A stretch of DNA of 64,000 nucleotides, taken from assembly GCF_016863095.1 (NCBI RefSeq), contig NZ_BOOF01000004.1, positions 124,001-188,000 of the forward strand, in the 5' to 3' direction. Each line of letters begins with the position of its first letter. Position 1 is the first letter of the stretch. The stretch is from Microbispora siamensis. GTDB lineage: Bacteria; Actinomycetota; Actinomycetes; Streptosporangiales; Streptosporangiaceae. Below are positions 57,751-64,000 of the stretch, in pieces. Under the pieces are notes generated by a model. It had not been told where the DNA came from and made no database searches. It worked only from the letters and a program-made list of their open reading frames with translations. Both the position numbers and the translations under genes were made by a program.

Positions 57751-59454
57751 CTAGCGTCCCGATCGCGCCTTGAACAGCGCCCGCTTGGCGGCCTTAACCA
57801 CCTGCTTGTCCGGGTGGGTCTCGCCGATGAGGTCCAGCAGCTCCTCGATGTGCGGGTGGCGGACCTTCCAGATCACGTCGAGCAGCCCGATGAGCGTCTG
57901 CGCCGGGCCGATGTCGTGCAGGCTGGACACGAACTCCGGCCGGCCGAGCCCGGCGGAGATCGTCCACATGTCGAGGATCAGCCAGTGGGTGTCCGCCTGA
58001 GTCGGCTCCGGGGCGTCCTCGACGTCCATCTGCGTCAGGTGCGTCGCGGCGTACGGCCGCAGCGAGGGCTCCTTGAGCGCCTCCTGCCAGGCAGGTATGG
58101 CGGCCTCGCCCAGCGAGCCGACCAGGCTGGCGGCCTGGACCCGCACGAGGGCGTCCGACTCCTCCTCGGCGGCGGCTTCGAGCAGCTCGGAGGCGGCCCG
58201 CGCCGGGTCGCGCAGCGCGAGCCAGGCGGCGAACTCCTCGTCGGCCTCCTCCTCGGACATGTCGGCGCTGAACGACAGCAGGTCGAGCGCGGTCATGGCG
58301 TCGATCGCGGGCCGGGCGTCGATCTCGATGTCCTCGTCGTCCAGCAGGTGGACGAGGCCCTCGGTGCCGAGCGGCGTCAAGGTCACCACGTCGCCCTCGA
58401 CGGTGACCATGCCGTAGCCGGTCAGCCAGGCGAGCACGGAGGCGAGCGGGTCGCCGGCCGCGGCCCAGGCGTCGGCGCCCAGGTCGTCGTACTCCGCCGC
58501 GGCCTCGGCCAGTTCCTCGCGCAGCGAGGACACCTGCCGGGTGCCGCCGGCCAGCAGCACCCGGATCAGCAGCGCGCGGGTCAGGCCGGACAGGGCCAGC
58601 GTGAGGTCGTCGTCGTCCAGTTCCGGGTCGCCGTAGTCGAGCGAGTGAAGGCCGAGCATCCAGGCGTCCAGGACGTCGTCGTCGTCCTCGAAGGGCCAGG
58701 CGGCGGTGTCGGAGTCCACGCTGACCGTGTCGTCGCCGTCCGGGGCGAGGAACTCCAGGTCGATCGCGAGGTTCCAGAGGTTCCAGATGTTGCGCGCGTC
58801 GGGCAGGCCGAGCGTGCGTACGGCCTCGTCCACCTCGGACTCGGTGAGCAGCGTCTCCTCGCCCACCTTGCGCCCGGTGCCGACCCACAGCGCCAGGTCG
58901 CGGGCCTGCTCGATGAGCGTCACCCGGCGGGCCGCCTCGGCCAGCTCGGTGTCGGGACGCAGCCGGATCGTGGGCAGGGCGCCGATCTCGTCGGCGAACG
59001 GCTCGAAGTCGCCGAGGCCCTCGTCGGCCTCGTCCTCGTCGAGCTCGTCCTCCTCCTCGTCCCAGTCGCGTTCGGCGATGGTGTCCTCCATCGCGTCCAC
59101 GAAGTCGTCCTCGACCTCGTCCAGCTCCGCGAGGAGGGTCTCCAGGGACGCCGAGCCGGGCGAGAGCCGTCCGGTGCCCGACAGGAACGTCAGGTAGGCC
59201 CGGACGGCGGGGATCATGCCGTCCGCGGCGGCGTCGGGGTCCTCGACCACCTGGGGCATGCGCTCCAGCAGGACCGTGCGCAGGTCGCCACGCTTCCACA
59301 GCCCGACGTCGTCGCGGGCGATCAGGCGGTGCCACAGGGCGACGGGGCCCACGAGATCGGGGTCGCTGCCGGGTGCGTTGTCCGGCGCCCAGAGGATGAA
59401 TTCTTGGAGCAGGGGACGCAGTTCAGCGGCGGCTGCCTCGATGCGGTCTGTCAC
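57751..59454 (-). CDS. Acidic protein of unknown function, possibly HEAT-like
   Basis: A 567-residue, strongly acidic protein. Around residues 110-145 lies a dense Asp/Glu run (DWDEEEDELDEDEADEG), and DDDDVLD and DDDDLT occur later. The rest looks helical. The last 190 residues (DPARAASELLEAAAEEES, VRVQAASLVGSLGEAAIPAWQEAL, HIEELLDLIGETHPDKQVVKAAKRAL) resemble HEAT-type repeats. I recognise no enzyme motif and no signal peptide. ATG 59454 is the start. Single gene, divergent neighbours unrelated. Confidence 0.75.
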   Translation of the reverse strand: MTDRIEAAAAELRPLLQEFILWAPDNAPGSDPDLVGPVALWHRLIARDDVGLWKRGDLRTVLLERMPQVVEDPDAAADGMIPAVRAYLTFLSGTGRLSPGSASLETLLAELDEVEDDFVDAMEDTIAERDWDEEEDELDEDEADEGLGDFEPFADEIGALPTIRLRPDTELAEAARRVTLIEQARDLALWVGTGRKVGEETLLTESEVDEAVRTLGLPDARNIWNLWNLAIDLEFLAPDGDDTVSVDSDTAAWPFEDDDDVLDAWMLGLHSLDYGDPELDDDDLTLALSGLTRALLIRVLLAGGTRQVSSLREELAEAAAEYDDLGADAWAAAGDPLASVLAWLTGYGMVTVEGDVVTLTPLGTEGLVHLLDDEDIEIDARPAIDAMTALDLLSFSADMSEEEADEEFAAWLALRDPARAASELLEAAAEEESDALVRVQAASLVGSLGEAAIPAWQEALKEPSLRPYAATHLTQMDVEDAPEPTQADTHWLILDMWTISAGLGRPEFVSSLHDIGPAQTLIGLLDVIWKVRHPHIEELLDLIGETHPDKQVVKAAKRALFKARSGR

Positions 59455-59491
59455 CCCGCCAGCCTAGGGCTATCGGGACACCGCTCTCCAA

Positions 59492-60208
59492 TCAGTTCGC
59501 GCGGCGCATGGCTTCGGTTATCCGTTCGGCGGCGGCGACGACGGGGGCGGCGTGCATCCGGCCGGGCGTACGGGTCAGCCGCTCTATGGGACCGGACACG
59601 GAGACCGCGGCGATCACCTTGCCGCCGGCGCCGCGGATGGGCGCGGAGACGCTCGCCACACCCTGCTCGCGCTCGCCGACGCTGTGCGCCCAGCCCCTCC
59701 TGCGTACGCTCGCGAGCGTGGCGGCGGTGAACTTGGCGCCGCGCAGGCCGCGGTGCAGGCGGTCGGGCTCCTCCCAGGCGAGCAGGATCTGCGCGGCGGA
59801 CCCCGCGGTCATGGGCAGCGCGGAGCCGACCGGCACGGTGTCGCGCAGGCCGCTGGCGCGCTCCGCGGCGGCCACGCAGACCCGCTCGTCGCCCTGGCGC
59901 CGGTAGAGTTGAGCACTCTCCCCGGTGAGGTCGCGAAGCTGGGTGAGCACCGGCCCGGCGACGGCGAGCAGCCGGTCCTCGCCCGCGGCCGTGGACAGTT
60001 CCGACAGGCGGGGCCCGAGGATGAACCGGCCCTGCGTGTCGCGGGAGACGATGCGGTGGTGCTCCAGCGCGACGGCCAGCCGGTGGGCCGTCGGCCTGGC
60101 CAGGCCGGTCGCCTGGACGAGCTGTGCCAGGGAAGCGGGGCCCGCCTCCAGGGCGTTGAGTACGAGAACCGCCTTGTCGAGTACTCCGACCCCGCTAGAG
60201 TTGTCCAT
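59492..60208 (-). CDS. ndgR: IclR-family regulator NdgR
   Basis: A 238-residue regulator: winged helix (VGVLDKAVLVLNALEAGPASL to HRLAVALEHH, about 5-65) and a ligand-binding IclR domain (about 80-235; VPVGSALPMTAGSAAQILLAW, GVASVSAPIRGAGGKVIAAVSVSG). In Streptomyces and Corynebacterium the gene next to leuCD is ndgR/ltbR, which controls leucine and other amino-acid biosynthesis; the divergent leuC supports this identity. ATG 60208 is preferred, within the first copy of the duplicated operator-like element. Confidence 0.92.
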   Translation of the reverse strand: MDNSSGVGVLDKAVLVLNALEAGPASLAQLVQATGLARPTAHRLAVALEHHRIVSRDTQGRFILGPRLSELSTAAGEDRLLAVAGPVLTQLRDLTGESAQLYRRQGDERVCVAAAERASGLRDTVPVGSALPMTAGSAAQILLAWEEPDRLHRGLRGAKFTAATLASVRRRGWAHSVGEREQGVASVSAPIRGAGGKVIAAVSVSGPIERLTRTPGRMHAAPVVAAAERITEAMRRAN

Positions 60209-60308
60209 ACCCCGATACTGCCGTCTCGCCATACGAGATGCAAACGCAATGTTGGGAATCAGCAGATACAGTGTCCATATCCCGATATTTCTGTCTCATG
60301 ATGAGAGA
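60202..60308. promoter_or_regulatory. Duplicated operator-like elements between ndgR and leuC
   Basis: TGTCCATA(C/T)CCCGATA is repeated at 60202 and 60272. Each is followed by a dyad: TCTCG-CCATA-CGAGA (60216-60230) in copy 1 and TCTCAT-G-ATGAGA (60294-60306) in copy 2. The element is about 36 bp long and the offset is 70 bp. Copy 1 covers the ndgR start codon, copy 2 lies 40 bp before leuC. They are probable NdgR sites for autoregulation and leuCD control. Confidence 0.65.
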
Positions 60309-60346
60309 CACGACCGGGGGTCTGAACGCGAGGAGGCGTCACAACC

Positions 60347-61732
60347 ATGGGTCGCACACTGGCTGAGAAAGTCTGGGAGCAGCACGTCGTACGCCGTGCC
60401 GACGGCGAACCCGACCTGCTCTACATCGACCTGCACCTCATCCACGAGGTGACCAGCCCGCAGGCGTTCGACGGCCTGCGCATGGCCGGCCGCACCGTGC
60501 GCCGCCCCGACCTCACGATCGCCACCGAGGACCACAACGTTCCGACCGTGCTCGGGCCGATCTCCGACCCGGTGTCCCGCACGCAGGTCGAGACGCTGCG
60601 CAAGAACGCCGCGGAGTTCGGCATCCGCCTGCACCCGATGGGCGACGCCGGCCAGGGCGTGGTGCACATCATCGGCCCGCAGTTCGGCCTCACCCAGCCC
60701 GGCATGACGATCGTCTGCGGCGACTCGCACACCTCGACCCACGGGGCGTTCGGCGCCATCGCGTTCGGCATCGGGACCTCCGAGGTCGAGCACGTGCTGG
60801 CCACCCAGACGCTGCCCGCCTACCGGCCCAAGACGATGGCCATCGAGGTCAAGGGCGAGCTGCCGGTCGGCGTGACCGCCAAGGACCTGATCCTCGCGAT
60901 CATCGCGAAGATCGGCACCGGCGGCGGCCAGGGCTACATCGTCGAGTACCGGGGCGAGGCCGTGCGCAAGCTCTCCATGGAGGGCCGCATGACCGTCTGC
61001 AACATGTCGATCGAGGCCGGCGCGCGGGCGGGCATGATCGCCCCCGACGAGACCACGTTCGAGTACCTGCGCGGCCGTCCCCACGCGCCCACCGGGGAGG
61101 CCTGGGACCGGGCCGTCGAGTACTGGAAGACGCTGCGCACCGACGACGACGCCGAGTTCGACAAGGTCGTGGAGATCGACGCCTCGGCCCTCACGCCGTT
61201 CGTCACGTGGGGCACCAACCCGGGCCAGGGCGCGCCGCTCGGCTCCGCCGTGCCGTCGCCCGAGCAGTTCGCCGACCCGGTCGAGCGGGCCGCCGCCGAG
61301 CGGGCGCTGGAGTACATGGGCCTGGCCGCGGGCACGCCGCTGCGCGACATCCAGGTGGACACCGTCTTCGTCGGCTCCTGCACCAACGGCCGCATCGAGG
61401 ACCTGCGCGCCGCCGCCGAGATCCTGCGCGGCCGCAAGGTCGTCACCCGTACGCTGATCGTCCCGGGCTCCATGGGGGTCAAGAAGGCGGCAGAGGAGGA
61501 GGGCCTGCACGAGGTCTTCAAGGCGGCCGGGGCCGAGTGGCGCGAGGCCGGCTGCTCGATGTGCCTGGGCATGAACCCCGACACCCTGAAGCCGGGCGAG
61601 CGCAGCGCCTCGACCTCCAACCGCAACTTCGAGGGCCGCCAGGGCAAGGGCGGGCGCACCCACCTGGTCTCGCCGCAGGTGGCGGCCGCGACCGCGGTGA
61701 CCGGCCGGCTGACCGCCCCCGCCGACCTCTAG
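60347..61732 (+). CDS. leuC: 3-isopropylmalate dehydratase large subunit
   Basis: A 461-residue aconitase-type [4Fe-4S] enzyme that, with LeuD, isomerises 2- to 3-isopropylmalate. It also converts citramalate toward isoleucine when CimA is used. Cluster cysteines lie in VGSCTNGR (near 346) and [10 protein letters not shown] (near 406-409). [17 protein letters not shown] and [14 protein letters not shown] are family signatures. ATG 60347 follows GAGGAGGCGTCACAACC. First gene of leuCD, behind the NdgR-type elements. Confidence 0.97.
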   Translation: MGRTLAEKVWEQHVVRRADGEPDLLYIDLHLIHEVTSPQAFDGLRMAGRTVRRPDLTIATEDHNVPTVLGPISDPVSRTQVETLRKNAAEFGIRLHPMGDAGQGVVHIIGPQFGLTQPGMTIVCGDSHTSTHGAFGAIAFGIGTSEVEHVLATQTLPAYRPKTMAIEVKGELPVGVTAKDLILAIIAKIGTGGGQGYIVEYRGEAVRKLSMEGRMTVCNMSIEAGARAGMIAPDETTFEYLRGRPHAPTGEAWDRAVEYWKTLRTDDDAEFDKVVEIDASALTPFVTWGTNPGQGAPLGSAVPSPEQFADPVERAAAERALEYMGLAAGTPLRDIQVDTVFVGSCTNGRIEDLRAAAEILRGRKVVTRTLIVPGSMGVKKAAEEEGLHEVFKAAGAEWREAGCSMCLGMNPDTLKPGERSASTSNRNFEGRQGKGGRTHLVSPQVAAATAVTGRLTAPADL

Positions 61733-61764
61733 TCCGCCCGCCTCAGTCCCAGGAAGAGATCATC

Positions 61765-62352
61765 ATGGATGCCTTCACCACTCACACCGGCCGGGCCGTG
61801 CCGCTGCGCCGCAGCAACGTGGACACCGACCAGATCATCCCGGCGGTCTGGCTGAAGCAGGTCAGCCGTACGGGCTTCGAGAAGGGCCTGTTCGCCGCCT
61901 GGCGCGAGGACCCGTCCTTCGTGCTGAACGACCCGGCGTACGAGGGCGCGTCGATCCTGGTGTCCGGGCCCGACTTCGGCACCGGCTCCTCGCGTGAGCA
62001 CGCCGTCTGGGCCCTGCAGCAGTACGGCTTCCGCGTCGTGATCGCCTCGCGGTTCGGCGACATCTTCCGCAACAACTCCACGAAGATGGGCCTGCTGCCG
62101 GTCGTCCTGCCCGAGGACGTGGTCGAGCGCCTGCAGGACGCGGCCGAGGCCGACCCCAAGACGGAGATCACCGTCGACCTGATGGAACGTCAGGTGCGCT
62201 CGGGCGACCTCGTCGCCTCGTTCGAGATCGACGACTACACCCGCTGGCGGCTGATGGAGGGCCTCGACGACATCGGGCTGACCCTGCGTCACGCGGACGC
62301 CATCGAGGAGTACGAGAATGGACGGCAGCCATGGCTGCCGACGACCGTCTGA
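61765..62352 (+). CDS. leuD: 3-isopropylmalate dehydratase small subunit
   Basis: A 195-residue swivel domain partner of LeuC. Signatures: [45 protein letters not shown] and [22 protein letters not shown] 61765 follows AGGAAGAGATCATC, 32 bp after leuC. Its end overlaps a small gene by 22 bp. Confidence 0.97.
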   Translation: MDAFTTHTGRAVPLRRSNVDTDQIIPAVWLKQVSRTGFEKGLFAAWREDPSFVLNDPAYEGASILVSGPDFGTGSSREHAVWALQQYGFRVVIASRFGDIFRNNSTKMGLLPVVLPEDVVERLQDAAEADPKTEITVDLMERQVRSGDLVASFEIDDYTRWRLMEGLDDIGLTLRHADAIEEYENGRQPWLPTTV

Positions 62353-62591
62353 ACGATCCTCAGACCGGAGATGAGCTGCTGGCGCGGCGACTGCGTGATG
62401 CGCATCGCCGCGTCAGAGCGTTAGCCTTACCACAGGAGGAGCAGGCCCGCCTGGCGCGACGGCTGCTTGCTATCTGTGACGTGGCAAAGCGGGACATAGC
62501 CCATGCGGCCGCCCGGCTGGACGCCTTCATCGCCTATCTGGACGGCACATTCGACACGCCGAGCAGGCGAAACATGCCCCCCGGTGATTGA
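62331..62591 (+). CDS. Small protein of unknown function between leuD and the HU gene
   Basis: An 86-residue protein, mostly helical, with Arg/Ala/Leu-rich heptad-like patterns ([32 protein letters not shown], then [20 protein letters not shown]). No membrane helix, no known domain. ATG 62331 overlaps the leuD 3' end, so it is co-translated. A small gene at the same place, between leuD and the hup gene, is known in Streptomyces, supporting a real conserved gene; its function is unknown. Confidence 0.7.
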   Translation: MAADDRLNDPQTGDELLARRLRDAHRRVRALALPQEEQARLARRLLAICDVAKRDIAHAAARLDAFIAYLDGTFDTPSRRNMPPGD

Positions 62592-62644
62592 AGTCCCGCG
62601 ACCTCGTCCCCTAATTTCAAGCGCGTAAGGGGGAGGAAACCGAA

Positions 62645-62941
62645 ATGAACAAGAAAGAACTCGTCGACGCGATCACTGATCGCGTCGGTGACAAGAAGAC
62701 GGCGACCGAAGCCGTCAACGCCGTCCTCGACGCCATCCAGAGCGCTGTCGCGAGCGGGGACAAGGTCTCGATCACCGGCTTCGGCGCCTTCGAGATGGTG
62801 CACAAGCCGGCCCGTACGGCCCGCAACCCTTCCACCGGCGACCCGATCAAGGTGGAGGAGAGCTGGGCGCCCAGGTTCCGCCCCGGGGCGGACTTCAAGG
62901 AGCAGGTCAACGCGGGTGGCAAGGCTGCCAAGAAGAAGTAG
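62645..62941 (+). CDS. hup: HU-family DNA-binding protein, short form
   Basis: A 98-residue nucleoid protein: MNKKELVDAITDRVG, SITGFGAFEM, the DNA-bending arm with ARTARNPSTGDPIKV and the closing RFRPGADFKEQV. It ends in only KAAKKK. The neighbouring genes are those of Streptomyces hupS and mycobacterial hupB, whose products carry long Lys/Ala-rich tails. The tail is missing here, so the protein is like HupA in size. GGGGGAGGAAACCGAA precedes the ATG. Confidence 0.95.
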   Translation: MNKKELVDAITDRVGDKKTATEAVNAVLDAIQSAVASGDKVSITGFGAFEMVHKPARTARNPSTGDPIKVEESWAPRFRPGADFKEQVNAGGKAAKKK

Positions 62942-62964
62942 CAGGCCCCACCCCGCACCAGTGG

Positions 62965-62991
62965 ACGGCGCTCGGAGCCCCCGGGCGCCGT
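62965..62991 (+). terminator. Hairpin after the HU gene
   Basis: ACGGCGC (62965-62971) pairs with GCGCCGT (62985-62991), with TCGTCGTTC following. The T-tract is weak. It lies 23 bp after the HU stop. Confidence 0.45.
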
Positions 62992-63144
62992 TCGTCGTTC
63001 CATGCCCGGTGCCGGCGGTCGCATGAGGCCGTGAACCCCCTTCTTGACCTGCGCAAACGTGTAATCTTCAGGTAAGCGAGTCGCGGGGCGCGGATGCGGG
63101 GGACCCATCGACGGCGCGCGTACGTTCGACCGGGGGAAGATGCA

Positions 63145-64000
63145 GTGCAAGTCGGCCGGCAATGTGAGATCAGCCATGTCCCGATGGAGGTGTTCGACCA
63201 GGCGCCGGCCGGCGTCCTGGTGACCCGCGGGGAAGACCATCGGCTGCTCTACGCGAACGACGACGTCCGGGCGATGTTCGGGGACCTGCCTATCGGGGCG
63301 CCGGTACGGGAGGGCCTCCGCGACGTCCTCGGGCAGGAAATCCTCGCCGTGCTCGACGAGGTCCGCGAGACGGGGGAGACGGCGCGCCTCGACGAGGTCC
63401 GGGTGACCGCGGACCGGAGTGGCGGCCCACGCGAGCGGCTCTTACGGATGAGCCTTTCCAGGATTCCCCTGCAGGGCGGTGAGAGCGGAGTCCTGGCGGC
63501 GGTTCAGGAGGTCACGGAGCAGGTCTCCGCCACACGGCGCCTCCACGCGATGGAGAAGGAGTGGCTCCGCCTCCAGCGCCGCTACCAGAGCATGGTGTGG
63601 GCGGACGCGCACATGGTGTGGGTGACCGGCCCGCACGGCGAGTCCAGGGAGATGAGCCAGGGCTGGCAGCGGCTGACGGGACAGACGACGGAGGAGAGTC
63701 TCGGCTACGGCTGGCTGGGCGCCCTGCACCCGGAAGACCGCGTGCCCGCCAGGGACTCGTGGGACAAGGCCACGGAAGAGGCGCTCTCGCTCTACGAGCA
63801 GATCTACCGTGTCCGCACCCGCGACGGCTCCTACCGGCACATCCGGTTCCGGGCCGTGCCCGTGTACGAGAACGGCGCGGTGACGGAGTGGGTGGGAGCC
63901 TCCACCGACGTCGAGCAGGAGTGGCAGGAGGAGCGCCGCCGCCGGCTGCTGGACCGCGCGGCCGCCGCGGCGACCGACATCACCAACCTGGAGGAGATGT
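63145..64000 (+). CDS. PAS-domain sensor protein, 3' end cut by the window
   Basis: At least 285 residues without a stop. GTG 63145 follows GGGGGAAGA. Two PAS-like domains are visible: the first at about 13-130 (VFDQAPAGVLVTRGEDHRLLYANDDVRAMF) and the second at about 150-265 (YQSMVWADAHMVWVTGPHGE, QGWQRLTGQTTEESLGYGWLGALHPEDR, YRVRTRDGSYRHIRFRAVPV). A short coiled coil follows (QEWQEERRRRLLDRAAAAATD). Such proteins often end in GAF and SpoIIE/PP2C phosphatase, histidine kinase or GGDEF domains; which one is outside the window. Confidence 0.8.
   Translation, partial: MQVGRQCEISHVPMEVFDQAPAGVLVTRGEDHRLLYANDDVRAMFGDLPIGAPVREGLRDVLGQEILAVLDEVRETGETARLDEVRVTADRSGGPRERLLRMSLSRIPLQGGESGVLAAVQEVTEQVSATRRLHAMEKEWLRLQRRYQSMVWADAHMVWVTGPHGESREMSQGWQRLTGQTTEESLGYGWLGALHPEDRVPARDSWDKATEEALSLYEQIYRVRTRDGSYRHIRFRAVPVYENGAVTEWVGASTDVEQEWQEERRRRLLDRAAAAATDITNLEEM

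Noticed and set aside
63044-63067. TTGACC and TAATCT as a promoter for the last gene
   Set aside because: The spacer is only 12 bp, too short for a normal sigma-70 promoter.

Overview
The window reads as chromosomal DNA of a high-GC actinobacterium. The gene set suggests a filamentous or related lineage such as Streptosporangiales: ndgR-leuCD-hup synteny, a gatCAB operon, GTG starts, many secreted proteins with Pro/Ser- or Ala-rich linkers, a secreted GH6 cellulase under a CebR/CelR-type operator, a DivIVA-domain protein and a TIGR02960-like sigma factor. The taxonomic placement is inference; no rRNA is present. Most of the window is ordinary housekeeping and accessory chromosome. No prophage, CRISPR array, complete IS element or secondary-metabolite cluster was seen.

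Layout. 1-5.3 kb: end of an NCS1 permease coupled to an asparaginase, a small secreted protein, and ligA. 5.4-10.9 kb: a DUF234-type ATPase, the GH6 cellulase and a membrane GGDEF-EAL protein. 11-16.2 kb: the gatC-gatA-gatB operon, with an ATPase/TOPRIM gene pair set between gatA and gatB. 16.4-23.5 kb: VanW-family protein, PQQ-type dehydrogenase lipoprotein, 2-hydroxyacid dehydrogenase and a PAS-GGDEF-EAL protein. 23.6-27.4 kb: ilvB-ilvN-ilvC behind a transcription attenuator. 27.5-35.1 kb: DacB-like peptidase, FHA and CAP proteins, DinB protein, sigma factor, GPH transporter and SseB-like protein. 35.5-44.5 kb: serA, a 36-residue protein, a ROK regulator, leuB, ilvE, an O-methyltransferase and cimA, the last with a second attenuator. 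44.9-47 kb: two globin genes and a DivIVA-like gene. 47-56 kb: heparinase-like enzyme, HD protein, ABM protein, FAH hydrolase, gltX, MATE pump, PadR regulator and M3 peptidase. 56.1-56.9 kb: tRNA-Gln, two tRNA-Glu genes, a 108-bp tandem duplication and a broken gene. 57-64 kb: MgtC protein, an acidic unknown, ndgR, leuC, leuD, a small protein, HU and the beginning of a PAS protein.

How the genes work together. Branched-chain amino-acid biosynthesis is the main theme: ilvBNC, leuB, ilvE, cimA and leuCD, with serA. At least three control devices are visible: two leader peptides rich in Ile/Leu/Val codons followed by terminators, and a duplicated operator-like element between ndgR and leuC. gatCAB, gltX, tRNA-Gln and tRNA-Glu together fit the indirect Gln-tRNA route. 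Two GGDEF-EAL proteins point to cyclic-di-GMP signalling.

The most unusual items are the ATPase/TOPRIM pair wired by overlapping codons into the gat operon (a possible PARIS- or RloAB-like defence module), the two attenuators, the chain of two mini-ORFs between ilvB and ilvN, the duplicated tRNA-Glu 3' end next to a truncated gene, and the globin-DivIVA operon.
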